64,000 bases of DNA from Reticulascus tulasneorum (Eukaryota > Ascomycota > Sordariomycetes > Glomerellales > Reticulascaceae), in assembly GCA_001557505.1 (NCBI GenBank), contig LSAX01000005.1, forward strand, positions 1,860,001 to 1,924,000. Reading direction: 5' to 3'. Numbering within the stretch: the first letter of the stretch is position 1; every line of letters starts with the position of its first letter. Of this stretch, positions 44,917 through 56,116 are shown in pieces. A program made the position numbers and the translations under genes. The notes beneath the pieces were generated by a model, which searched no databases, was not told where the DNA came from, and worked only from the letters and a program-made list of their open reading frames with translations.

Positions 44917-47898
44917 CTATGCGTCCTGTGATAAATGATCCACACTAAAATATACTTTTACTTCAACCTCATTGCTCCATCCCGGATTGAGGCTCATCTC
45001 CTCCCACGCCTTCTCAACATCAATCTCAAGCACGTGCTCTTCAGATTTGCAGATGGACACGGTATGCACAGGAATGGCTTGGCTCTGAATAGTAACCATG
45101 AAGTCGTCTTCGACGGCCAATGCAGGCAACTTGGAGATATAAACACCTATAGCGCATGGTTAACAAATGTCTCGAGCACGTCGGGGCCTTCATTTACCGA
45201 GAACCCCCAAAGCTTTGAGTTTCGTCTCCAAAAGAACCTTTCCGTTGGGCAACAAGGAGAATCTGCTTGACACGATCGCCGCTGCACCTGTCATCTTGCC
45301 GACGAGGCCGAGGTTGGTGGCGTAAATCTTGCCCTTTGACTCGCTGTCGAAACTCGATAAAGGATATGCGCAAAGAATCTCGTAACCGCGGATATCTAAT
45401 GACACGGTAAGAGTGGAATTGCCTGGGCCGGTCTTGACGGGGGACGTTGTGCGACCCGTGGAGTGAGCGCGGATGATGTAGCTCATCGATGGCACAACTC
45501 CTGGGAACGATTGGAGCGGGATGATCTCGGTCAGGCGCCTCGAGGACGTGTTGAACACGCCTAAAATTGGCGTCCCGGTGATGGCAGCACCGTGATAGCT
45601 ACCAATCTTAAGCAACGAGTCATCGTGATATCCAGCGTAAGGATCAATCGTCTTGCCTACGACACTAGGTCGGAAGATAACAGTCTTTCCACGAGGTGTC
45701 GGCCCGGTCATCTGCTTGATGAGATCCATGTTGTGCTGCCCAGGCACATCTGTGATGTAAATTGGACCTCCACTAATGCATCGTGCAGCAGCATGGAATC
45801 CCGAATAGTCGTGAACAGTCTGAAACATGTCCCAATCTGGCAATATGTTTAGATGCTGAGTCAAAAGACTGTTATGAGCGTTCGTCCAGACATGCCACGG
45901 ATGGGACGCAGGAACCTCAGGGAAGAAGTCGTCTGAGTTTCGACAGAGAATTGCGGGCCGGTTGCGCGGAAGCTGGGAGTAGAGCAGTATCTGCGGGGTC
46001 TGCGACATGCAGGAGATTGCCTTGATACTGAAGTATCGGAGGGATGAGATAGTCCAAGCATCTAGGTACGTGTTGATCAGCTCCCTGCGAGCGCTGGCCG
46101 AGTGCCAGGTATCCATCATGAACTGGCTATCGGTCTTCACGCCGTCGACCCCGCAAGAGGAAAGAAATTTGTAGAAGTCATTGTAAAACCGGTCCACATC
46201 GTCCTTGGCAATCACTGTCATCTTGCCACCGATGGGAGGATTTCCTTGGCCAACATCGTCTCTCATTACCTCTATGGTCTTGTACTCTTTCGCAAGCTTC
46301 CCATCAGGGGCGATGCCCGCCCAGTAGCCTTCGAGAGGAGTTAGACAACTCGACGGGCCAAATAGGTTCACTCCACATTACCTAGTAGCGCGTGCCATAC
46401 AGCGATGTGTTGGATATGCGGATGCTTGTCACGAATGCGTGATACGGTAGCCTTGAGACCGTTAGGGAAGGTCTTTGGTTCGGCTTCAAAATCGACCCAG
46501 CCATGCTGCCACTGGCCGTCCCCTCGGTAATCGATACTCTGCCAATTATCATCAATGATTAGGCTAGTGATCTTGATATTGCTCTCTGCGAGTTTGTCAA
46601 CTGCATTGTAAATCTTTTCGTCTGTGAGACGCTGTCCAAGAGCGTTCCAGGTACCTTGATTCGGGTCAGCTTCACTAAATCCCTGATAATGATGAAAGGA
46701 CGCCGCTCACAGAATCCCAGGCCATCATGCCAGTTCTCTATCCACTCAGGCTTAACATCGTCCTGAATAGCCTTCAACTCCGCGTCCAGCTCACTGCTAG
46801 TTTGGCGAGTCGCATGTACCAGATTTCGGGCTTGGTACATGACGGCGGCGTTCGCACTCTCGAAGTTGTCCCCGACAGCGAGCAAGACGGTTGCCGTCTC
46901 GCGTTCGGCACCATCGTTCCGAATCTGTTTGTAGTTAGCGAGTCCACGAAGAGACCTGCGTGACCTCTCCTGCATACGTTGACCATCACACGACCCGAAC
47001 TATCACTGCGAAACAGGGACATGACATTGTTTGCCCCGCTCATTGCCAACATGACGAGATGCTTGCCAGCCGGACTGAGGAAAGAGCAAAGCATGGCATC
47101 TTTGTCAAGCTCGAACTTCGATTTGCCGTGTCTTGGTGCTAACCAGGGCGTCCATATGCGCACAAGCGCAAACCACCTAATTCTGTCAGCATGCCAGAGT
47201 GCCAATTACGCACTATGAAGAAGAGAGTCGTGGGCGTTCTACCTCAGAAAGCCGCCCCATGGTGTTCCCAAGCTAACGTCAATGGTGGTGGATTCGTCAT
47301 CGCTTGCAGGTCCAACGCTGGTTGTAAGCAACCACAGCCGAGTCCCTGGACATTGGCTCATCAGAGCGACCGCCTTCCAATCGGGATTCAAGTCCTTGAT
47401 TACCTCCCCAATATTTTCAGACACACTATCCATGGTTGAAGTAATATTCACAACAACAATACCATCTCCCATACCAAGCTCATCACGAGTCCACCGCCAA
47501 GGTTCGTCATCCCCATGACGAAATTTTAGAGTGAACTGCACGGTCTGTGTGACCGATAAAAATGTAGCATAAGAAGACCGGTATATCGAGTCTGGAGTGT
47601 CCTGCAAAGACGCGAGAGTTTTCTCTGTTTTTACAGGAATCATAGAGGTCTCGCTCCACTCTGCTCCATCAATCGTGTGCCATAAAGAGACTTGCCACGG
47701 CTCCTGTGCACGAGAGGAAGGTACTTCTAGAACCGACGAGAAGGACACTTTCCCATCTTGCGCCTGTGTGACTTGCCCCAGTGGTGGGTAGCTGGCTATG
47801 ATGGCTTTCATACCGTCGGCAATGGTCTCTGGTACTTTCTGTCTAGGTATGAAGGCTGCTTGGAAGACGTCCCCAGCAGCATCGTCCTCAGATCCCAT
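44917..47898 (-). CDS. Glycoside hydrolase family 36, raffinose synthase/alpha-galactosidase-like (Sip1 type)
   Basis: Six exons: complement(join(44917..45146,45198..46328,46382..46654,46711..46924,46978..47176,47243..47898)), 900 residues. Introns are 51, 53, 56, 53 and 66 nt and every phase fits. GH36 landmarks in order: GLGFCTWNALGQ, SLIIDDNWQS (substrate-binding Asp), HIAVWHALLGGYWAG, VDGVKTDSQFMMD (catalytic nucleophile Asp), PDWDMFQTVH and GGPIYITDVPGQHN. This is the raffinose-synthase/seed-imbibition branch of GH36, which in fungi is usually intracellular; no signal peptide is present. The likely chemistry is hydrolysis or transfer of alpha-galactosyl groups. The substrate is not readable from sequence. 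Confidence 0.9.
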
Positions 47899-49187
47899 CT
47901 CGAGAGCAACAAATTGACTACTTCTCGGGGTTTATAAAGCGAACGTGAGGTCCTAGATTGAGTCAACTTGCTGCACGATATCGTGTGCTTCCAGGCCCCT
48001 TAACTCATGAGGCCGATGAGAACATCGGGATTGGCAAATCTCGACCGCTTGATCAAGCACGGGGGGGTTTATCAAGGGTATTGGATGGCAAGCTTCGCTC
48101 AATAAATCGTGCATAGGACGCACAAAATGAACTCGAATCATAGCACATACCTACCCGCTTATGTGACTGTCATCCCACACTTTGCCTGGAAGTCAGATTT
48201 CCATCCCAATGACTGCCTTGAATTGGAAGAACTGTCTAAGTAGGTCGTCACTCAACGTCGTTAGGGCTCCGCTTGTAGTCATGCAGGTTAGTCAGCATCG
48301 TGAGTTAAGTCACCTGGGCCAGTGTCCCCGCGCCTTGTTGCACATTGGAGGCAGTCTACCACTATATTTGCCATATACCGACTGCTCATTGACTAATTGC
48401 TTCTTGAACTTGATGCTCATCATGTCATTGTACCTTATGAACTACAGGCCTATTTGAAATTTGTTCTACTAACAGTTTTGGTTTCGCAGCGCCGCGTTAC
48501 TTTATCCAGTCGTCATGAGATTTCAAAATACAACATGTCGGGTGGAAAATGTTATAGATGGATAAATTCCTGGCCTCATCCTTACCATACTACCTAGCTA
48601 TGAGGGTCTATCGCTAGGCTACCTACACCAGGACGGTCTTTTCATAATTCCATGACACTTCGAGATAGGTTTTGGCAATGGCATCTCTGGCGTCGTGTTC
48701 GATCGACCTACTCTGACGAGGTCCGATCCGTAGTCCTAACATCTGTGCATGAGCAGAGGCTGTCTTGCTGCACAATATGCCGCGATTGTGCACTATTGAC
48801 ACTTGGATCGAAATGCAGAAAGTTGATTCGTGTACAGTCGTCTTTTCCAAGACCTACTGGCCTTGTCGTTGCCGTCGTCCTCCCTGGCATGTACATGAGC
48901 ATAGCAAGGGTGTACTTAACAAACTGAACAAGGTAAAAAAGGGTTATTCACGTAGAAATAGTGAAGTGGTCATAGGGAAGCGTCTGGTGAAAAGGTGCTA
49001 AATCCACAGTTAGAAACCACGTCATTCTGATTGGCTGGACGCGGCCCGGGCTTTTCCGGAACGAGCGGAATTTGTTCACGCCTCGGATTCAAGGCACCTT
49101 CCTATGTCAAGAAAGCTTCGAGCCGAAACCACATCGAAAGATTTCATCAAACCACTCATTTCACTCTCTATCCTCCACAACACCTCC
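47899..49187. promoter_or_regulatory. Divergent intergenic region, GH36 gene / mppB
   Basis: 1.29 kb without a supported gene. Short frames occur on both strands, none convincing. It holds the promoters of both flanking genes. A G-run is at 48061-48067. An in-frame upstream ATG at 49104 would extend the mppB protein by 28 residues. Confidence 0.5.
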
Positions 49188-50848
49188 ATGGCGTCCCGGA
49201 GACTAGCTTTGAACCTCTCGCAGGGGCTGCGAAACAGGGCTGCTCTTTCTGCAAAGGGCTCTTTGAGGAGAGGCTTCGCCACGCCGGTCGCCAACCCTGC
49301 CGGCAAGACACAGTCGACTACCTTGAAGAATGGATTGACGGTATGCGTCATCCCCATCGCTCAATTGACCTCGGCGAGGTCGGTTTACAGCTCGCATCTA
49401 ATGTACAGCTTATAGGTCGCCACCGAATACTCGCCATGGGCACAGACTTCCACCGTAGGCATGTGGATTGATGCCGGCTCTAGGGCCGAGACTGACGAGA
49501 CGAATGGCACCGCGCATTTCCTCGAGCATCTCGCTTTCAAGGTAGCTCGCGATGGTCCAACTTGAACTTTGTCTTTGGCTGATCAATCAACTAGGGCACT
49601 ACCAACCGAACACAACAGCAGCTCGAGCTCGAGATTGAGAATATGGGCGGCCACTTGAACGCATACACATCGGTTCGTGATGGAAGGCTAAAAAGGTAGA
49701 ATGTGCGAAGCTGATATTTTTATAGCGCGAAAATACCGTCTACTTCGCCAAGGCGTTCAACTCCGATGTCCCTCAGTGTGTCGATATCCTGGCTGATATT
49801 CTCCAAAACTCCAAGCTCGAGGAATCTGCCATCGAACGCGAGCGAGACGTCATTCTCCGGGAGTCGGAAGAGGTTGAGAAGCAGATGGAAGAAGTCGTGT
49901 TCGACCACCTCCACGCAACTGCTTTCCAACATCAACCCCTCGGACGTACCATCCTCGGCCCGCGCGAGAACATCCGCGACATCACCCGGACGGAGCTTGT
50001 CAACTATATTAAGACCAACTACACTGCCGATCGTATGGTACTTGTTGGTGCTGGCGGCATCCCTCACGAGAAGCTTGTCGAGCTTGCCGAGAAGAGCTTT
50101 GCCAATCTACCCAGCCAAGGACCTCACAACCACGCGTATGCGTTGTCTAAGCAGAAGGCCGACTTCATCGGTTCCGATGTGCGAGTACGCGACGACACCA
50201 TTCCGACCGCCAACATCGCCATCGCCGTCGAGGGTGTCAGCTGGAATGATGATGATTACTTCACTGCTTTGGTCACCCAAGCCATCGTTGGCAACTACGA
50301 TAAGGCAATGGGCAATGCTCCGCACCAAGGAAGCAAGCTTAGCGGCTTTGTCCACAAGAACGAGCTTGCCAACAGCTTCATGAGTTTCTCCACAAGCTAC
50401 AGCGATACTGGGTGAGAGAACCTACTAGCAATACAAGAGAATAAACGCTAACTGATTCAGACTATGGGGTTGCTACCTCGTGACCGACAACATCTCCTCC
50501 GTCGATGACCTCATTCACTTCACTATTCGTGAATGGATGCGCCTCTGCAACAACGTCGGCGAGGCCGAGGTCGAGCGTGCCAAGGCTCAGCTCAAAGCTT
50601 CTATCCTCCTCTCACTCGACGGCACCACGGCCGTCGCGGAGGATATTGGCCGCCAGCTGATCACCACAGGCCGCCGATCCAGCCCTGGCGAGATCGAGCG
50701 TACCATTGACGCGATTACCGAGAAGGACGTAATGGACTTTGCCAGCAGGAAGCTTTGGGACCAAGACATCGCTATCAGCGCGGTAGGAAGCATCGAGGGG
50801 CTCTTTGATTACCAAAGAATTAGAAACACCATGAAGCCCAAGTTTTAA
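49188..50848 (+). CDS. mppB: Mitochondrial processing peptidase beta subunit
   Basis: Five exons: join(49188..49340,49416..49541,49595..49672,49726..50411,50461..50848), 476 residues; introns are 75, 53, 53 and 49 nt. The peptidase removes presequences from imported mitochondrial proteins and in fungi also serves as core protein 1 of complex III. The inverted zinc motif HFLEH sits in [18 protein letters not shown], followed by [20 protein letters not shown] with the downstream Glu ligands. The N-terminus ([20 protein letters not shown]...RRGFAT) is a typical Arg/Ser/Leu-rich mitochondrial presequence. An in-frame ATG 84 nt upstream exists, but starting there would place a less typical leader in front. 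Length agrees with fungal MPP-beta. Confidence 0.94.
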
Positions 50849-51539
50849 GGCGCGGTTAGGAAGGAAGGGGTATAGAGTGTATGAGATACCGTTTACAGAC
50901 CTAGTGTATCATAAAAGACTTGCCTTGTTTATATTCTCCCCCTCTGCAGTGCTGCATCTTCCACGACTCGTGTTTGTGAGTGTTATTCCCTCGAATTGGC
51001 CCGGGTGCATTCGACATATGCCAAGATCTCCACAGTCATGGAGCCAAAAGGCGGCCGTGTATGTCCTGTGAAGTTGATCTATTTCCCTAGTGGACGGAAC
51101 CAACATGTTGGAATGAACAGAGCGCCCCATCACCTTCTCTGCAGTACGTCCTCTACCTTGTACATGATCCAGGATATTCTACCTTCGGAACAGCTTTGCT
51201 TCAGCGAAGACTCCAGACCGTCATCAATTTGGATACGTACAAGGAAGCAGCTCATCTGCCGCTGTTTGCAAAATAAGCTTACCCGTTCACACGAGGAGCC
51301 TGTATATAACACTGTGAGTGTGTTAATAAGAAGGTAACCGGTATCCATGTTTGGCAACTTGACGAGGGAAGTTTTCCCGTGATTTCCGTGGTTTTCTCCT
51401 GAAAGTTTTGCAACTTGACGAGGCTTGCATGATCACCGAGGTTTCTAGTCTATCCTTGTCTTAGACTTGTTTGCGGTTCACTGAGAAAAGAAAATTACTT
51501 TTAGATTGTAGATTTTTATTATCCGTCACCCGGCCACCC
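50849..51539. other. Convergent 3' region, mppB / his4
   Basis: 691 bp between convergent stops with no supported gene. A 14-bp direct repeat, GCAACTTGACGAGG, occurs at 51354-51367 and 51410-51423. Confidence 0.55.
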
Positions 51540-54182
51540 CTATTTTCGATTCATATAGTCAATCCTGATACTTACAGCCCGTCTATGGGCCTCCAATTCC
51601 TCCACCTTGGCAAGTTGCATCACCGCATCGCCGACATTCCTGAGACCTTGTGCGGTCAAGTTGGAGCTCGTGATATGTTTCACAAAGGAGCCCAGATTCA
51701 CTCCCGAGTATTGCTTGGCGTACCCGTAGGTAGCTGTTGAAGTTAGCGGTGTGAATCTAGCTTTTCAAGAGGGTAACTTACGCAAAGAGTGATTGACGCC
51801 GGCCGAGTAGTCGCCGACGCTTTCAGGCGTCCACTCGCCAATGAACACGCTGCCGGCATTCATAACCTTTTCAACGAGTTTCTCCGGGTCCTTAACTTGG
51901 AGAATAAGATGCTCCGGAGCATACTCGTTGCTGATTCTCATGGCCTCGTCCACATCCTTCACTGATATAGTTACAGAGTGACTAATGGCTCCGCGCACGA
52001 TGTCCACTCTGGGAAGAGCCATTGCTTGATCATGGAGCTCATCCTCGATTGCTTGCAGGTGCTGCTCCGTGAGGTCGACAGCGATCAGAACAACCTGGCT
52101 GTCGACGCCGTGCTCCGCTTGGGAGAGCAGGTCGGATGCAACGAACGCCGGATTTGCTTCCCTGTCTGCGATGACAAGAACCTCGGAGGGTCCTGCCGGC
52201 ATATCAATACTTACGCCGGCATTCGTGTCGTTACTGACAAACATCTTTGCTGCCGTGACAAACTGGTTTCCTGGGCCGAGAATCTTGTCGACCTTGCTGA
52301 CGCTCTCGGTGCCGTACGCCATGGCAGCAACGGCTTGTGCTCCGCCGGCCAGGACGATGCTCTCTGCACCGACTTTGTGAGCGACATAGACGATCTCTGG
52401 AGTTATGCTGCCATCAGCCCTAGGCGGCGACGCGAGCACGATCTTTTGGCAACCTGCTACCATGGCCGGAACACCCAGCATCAGTGCCGTGCTTGGCAGA
52501 ACAGCAGTCCCTCCAGGGACGTAGAGCCCGACTCTTTCGATGGGTCTCGAGAACCGGGTGCACACCACGCCCGGCATTGTCTCTACTTCCAACGGCTTCT
52601 CTTCCTTCTGGGCGGCGTGGAACTTGCGAATATTCTCAAAGGACACATCAATTGCTTTGATTGACTCGGGGGATAGATCCATAAGTTCCTTAGGGAAAGG
52701 AGCTCGAAGGACTGGGGAAGTCAAAGAGGTCGCCTTTTCAAATTTGTGCGTGTAAGACAGGACGGCCTTGTCGCCTCCTTTGCGCACTTCATCGATGATG
52801 GGCCCTACAATCTTTAGGATTGCTTCTGGGGACTTTTGCGAGGGCCGTTTCAACACCTCCGCTACCTCTGCTTCTGAGACCTTGGACAGATCGACCCGCT
52901 GCATGGTAATCCTAGCAGATTTGTTCACATTGGCCGTCGTTGCTGGTGCCGACGGGCTTGGCTGAGCTGGCGCTTGCACGGGCTTGATGCCCTCCTTCTC
53001 TGCCCACTTCCCCTTCGCGTCACCCGTTCTCCTCTTGACCTTGAAGCCTTTGGCGTCCAAGTTCTTCTCAATATCGGCCAAGCTCACGCCTGCGCTTACA
53101 GCCTTTGTCAGGGCAAAGTATATCAGATCGGCAGCCTCGAATGCCACCTCTTCTGGCGTCTTAGCGTCGCAAAGCTCTTCTGCCTCTTCCATAATTTTGG
53201 CTCTGAGGAGCTTCTCGTCCGAGAAGAGACGTGCAGTGTAAGATCCCGGGGGCGCAGACTGCTTCCTCGATTGCAGAGTCTGTTCCAATCTAGGGATTCC
53301 CGACAGGTCGCCGAAGCAGCCATGCTGCTTGAGGTGACAGAAGCCGCCCTTCTGCTTGACGACGAACTTCAATGTGTCATTGTCGCAATCCAGCGAGATA
53401 CGAATAAGCTCCTGGGTATCTCCGGACGTCAGGCCCTTTACCCAAAGGCCGCGCTTGCGACTTTGGTATACGCCGGCTTGCGTCCGGAGCGCCTCACCCA
53501 CGCTCTCTGCGCTGCTGTATGCCAGCCCGAGCGCTGTGCCAGACTCGTCGCAGACCACGGTCGGAATGAGCCCATCTGGCCGATCGGACGTCCAGAAGGA
53601 GGATATCACCTTTGTGAGTGACAGCTTGCTCGTGTCGTCCTTGGCAACGGTCAAACCATTCGAGGGTAGAATTGGTATCGCATGGCATTGCTTGGCAATG
53701 TCGATGAACTCCTCTAGATTGGAGTCCGGAACTGGCTTCAAAAAGAGGTTCACCGGCTTCGCGGTCTTGCACGCATCGACAAACGCCTGCAGGTCACTCC
53801 TCTTGGAGTCAAAGTCCTTGATCAAGAGCCCGTGCTCCGAAGCGGCAGATACGTCTCCCTTTGCTAACGCAGGCGCAACGCGAGCCCCATACTCTGAATA
53901 CTGAGCGAGATTCTCAGGGACGACGAAGACCTGCCGGGCGCCGGCATCCAGTAGCGATACGACATCTTCCTGGGACGTGATACCGGTGGCATCAAAGTAC
54001 CCCCGAAACTCGGCATTGTGCTGCTTCAGAAACCGGTGAAACTTTTCCAGGGTCTTGTCGCTGGCCTCGAAGAAAGGGCTGCCAAGAATCGCGACCTCCT
54101 CGCGATTCAGGCCCTCTAGGTTAGCCAGACCTGGCGGGACGGCCACACTGATGAGGAAGGGGAATGGCAGCGTCGTCTCCAT
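51540..54182 (-). CDS. his4: Trifunctional histidine biosynthesis protein HIS4 (his-3 type)
   Basis: Two exons: complement(join(51540..51733,51782..54182)), 864 residues, nearly the length I remember for the Neurospora his-3 product. The 48-nt intron joins GVNHSL to PTYGYAKQYSGVNLG. One polypeptide carries three activities: phosphoribosyl-AMP cyclohydrolase (SLDCDNDTLKFVVKQKGGFC region), phosphoribosyl-ATP pyrophosphohydrolase (AKIMEEAEELCDAKTPEEVA with the metal-binding acidic helix), and histidinol dehydrogenase (GLYVPGGTAVLPSTALM, GPGNQFVTAAKM, MPAGPSEVLVIAD, AEHGVDSQ). The start METTLPFPFLISVAVPPGL at 54182 is the family start. An upstream in-frame stretch without need of use precedes it. 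These are steps 2, 3 and 10 of histidine synthesis. Confidence 0.96.
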
Positions 54183-54753
54183 GGTGCTTTCGGTGAGAAT
54201 GGAGGCCAATGACCAAAAGGATTGGCTTAAGAAGGACAATTGTCTACAGACGTTTCAGTGACTAACAAGGGAAAAAATCTCAGTAGTGTCAGTCACACGT
54301 CTTCCTGCATCGGCCATCCGGTTGCATGTGGTGGGGCAGCTGCCCCTCCATGACACGCACCAATCGAAGCGCCACCGATTCGACGAAAGGACCCCTGTCG
54401 AATGTGCAATTAAGCTGTGGTCTGTGCAGCCCCAGAACTCCGGGCGGATCAACTTGTTCTCCGTTACATTTCCCATGGACCGCGAAACCGCGACTCTGGT
54501 CACCTTCTTTCTCAAACGGGTTCGCGGCCGAAACCATCTTCACATCTACGCAAGCGCATGTTTGTCGCCGGCACAGATCTCCCTGCGCCTGGACGAGATC
54601 TAGTTTCGTCAGTTATAACGTCTTGAGGTCCTCAGATGACCGTTGAGGAGCAGCCTCATCCGACAACGACAGCTTGAGCTGTGAGCTCAAGCTTCCACCT
54701 TGCGCACATTTTCTCGGGCCGGCTGCCACTTCCTGGATCTCGAAACCGTCAAG
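54183..54753. promoter_or_regulatory. Divergent promoter, his4 / taf9
   Basis: 571 bp between the two ATGs. Small frames on both strands appear to be chance. Two Gcn4/CPC1-like half sites near his4 are listed separately. Confidence 0.5.
54259..54295. promoter_or_regulatory. Candidate Gcn4/CPC1 (cross-pathway control) sites upstream of his4
   Basis: TGACTAA at 54259-54265 (plus) and TGACTGA at 54289-54295 (read on minus) each match six of seven bases of the general-control site TGACTCA and contain the TGACT half site. They lie about 77 and 107 bp upstream of the his4 ATG. Histidine genes of fungi, including Neurospora his-3, are known targets of this bZIP regulator. Assignment is by position and near-consensus only. 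Confidence 0.4.
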
Positions 54754-55542
54754 ATGGCTTCGCAATCCTCCGCCCCACAAACTAACGGCATACCCTCCTC
54801 CTCGGCCGCAAACACCTCCCAGACAATCACCAACACCCAAACGAGCACCTCCCAACCTTCCCAACCCCACCAACATCAAGCACCACCGCTATCCCCCACG
54901 ACTGCGGCTCCACGACCGCGCGACTCCCGCATGATCGAGCTTCTACTCATGTCCCAGGGCGTGACCTCCTACGAAGCCCGTGTACCCCTCCTCCTCCTCG
55001 ACTTCGCCTACCGCCACACCTCCTCCATCCTCAACGACGCTCTCCATCTCTCGGTGGACCCCTACATTACCCACGCCGGCAGCAAGCCCTCGGCCTCTGC
55101 TGGAGCCGCGGCGGCTACAATGCCCGGCGCAGGCGGCGACGCCACTGTCTCTTCGAATGCTGTGCGCCTCGCTATCGCCGCGCGCCTGGGCTACCAATTC
55201 CGCGGGGGCGGAGGCGCAGGAGGCGTAAGCAAGGACTGGATGCAGGAGCTTGCGCGCGACCGCAACAAAGTCGCCCTCCCCAAGGTCGCGCCAAACGAAT
55301 GGGGCGTGCGCTTGCCGAGCGAGCGGTTTGTGCTCAGCGGTGTGAGCTGGGGACTGCGGGAGGTCTGGGCCGAGGCAGCGGAGGATGAAGAATCGGATAT
55401 CGAACTCGGGGAATCTGGCGCTATGGAGGGAGTAGAAACGACAGCAAATGCAGAGGATGTGGGCGGAGATGGAGTAGAGGGCGGCACGGTGGAAGACATG
55501 TTTGGCGAGGAGATGGACGAGGATATGGAAAGGGAAGAGTAG
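54754..55542 (+). CDS. taf9: TFIID/SAGA subunit TAF9
   Basis: Intronless, 262 residues. The ATG at 54754 is the first in frame. After a Ser/Thr/Pro-rich 50-residue arm comes the histone fold: [40 protein letters not shown] and ALHLS, the TAF9/TAFII31 signature that pairs with TAF6. A short Ala/Gly insert follows, then [20 protein letters not shown] and [20 protein letters not shown], the conserved remainder. The C-terminus is acidic ([12 protein letters not shown]...MDEDMEREE). TAF9 acts in the nucleus in TFIID and SAGA. Confidence 0.93.
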   Translation: MASQSSAPQTNGIPSSSAANTSQTITNTQTSTSQPSQPHQHQAPPLSPTTAAPRPRDSRMIELLLMSQGVTSYEARVPLLLLDFAYRHTSSILNDALHLSVDPYITHAGSKPSASAGAAAATMPGAGGDATVSSNAVRLAIAARLGYQFRGGGGAGGVSKDWMQELARDRNKVALPKVAPNEWGVRLPSERFVLSGVSWGLREVWAEAAEDEESDIELGESGAMEGVETTANAEDVGGDGVEGGTVEDMFGEEMDEDMEREE

Positions 55543-56116
55543 AATCCTTCAGAGCAGGCGGCGGGAAAGCTACGTAACGCCATGGGCGATGTATCGACAA
55601 CGAGGCGTTGATCCTCGAGCAAAACGCCCTGGAATCTTTTGATAGGGGCATAAAAATGGCTTAGGAGAGCAAGCCGAGGCGAGGTCCATCGGCCAGACTC
55701 ATCTCTGTCCTGGACACTCATAGCTCCATTGGCACGGAAATAGTTCCCGAGCGCATAGACTACGGGACGCAATATACCAATACTTTGATACACATCACTG
55801 ATTCATTTGCCACTCCAACGACTCCGTGGCGAAAGGGCGATGAAATCTCCATCCTCTATATTTTGTAAAAAGTACATAAGAAGCAAAAGTCCGGACGCCA
55901 TCGCTATGCAACAGAAAAGAAAAGGAAGGACAAGTATATACGTCTACAAGAGACCTCAGAGGCGGCTATCCTACAGCCCTTGCTCTGAGGGCTCCAAAGG
56001 CTTCGATTAAATCGCATGCGCTGGGTTGGTATCAATATTTAGCCCGCTTCTGCGGAAATTACAGGCTTCTCCATGGTCAGCCCGCTACCGCCGAGATCAG
56101 CCTGTTCCACTTAGTA
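55543..56116. other. Convergent 3' region, taf9 / pah1
   Basis: 574 bp between convergent stop codons. It contains short frames of no apparent meaning and A-rich sequence near 55860-55930. Confidence 0.5.

Noticed and set aside
51567..51573. GTAAGT-like donor near the 3' end of his4, read on the minus strand
   Set aside because: The conserved HIS4 C-terminus reads straight through it (RAVSIRIDYMNRK) to a stop at the expected place, so no intron is needed.
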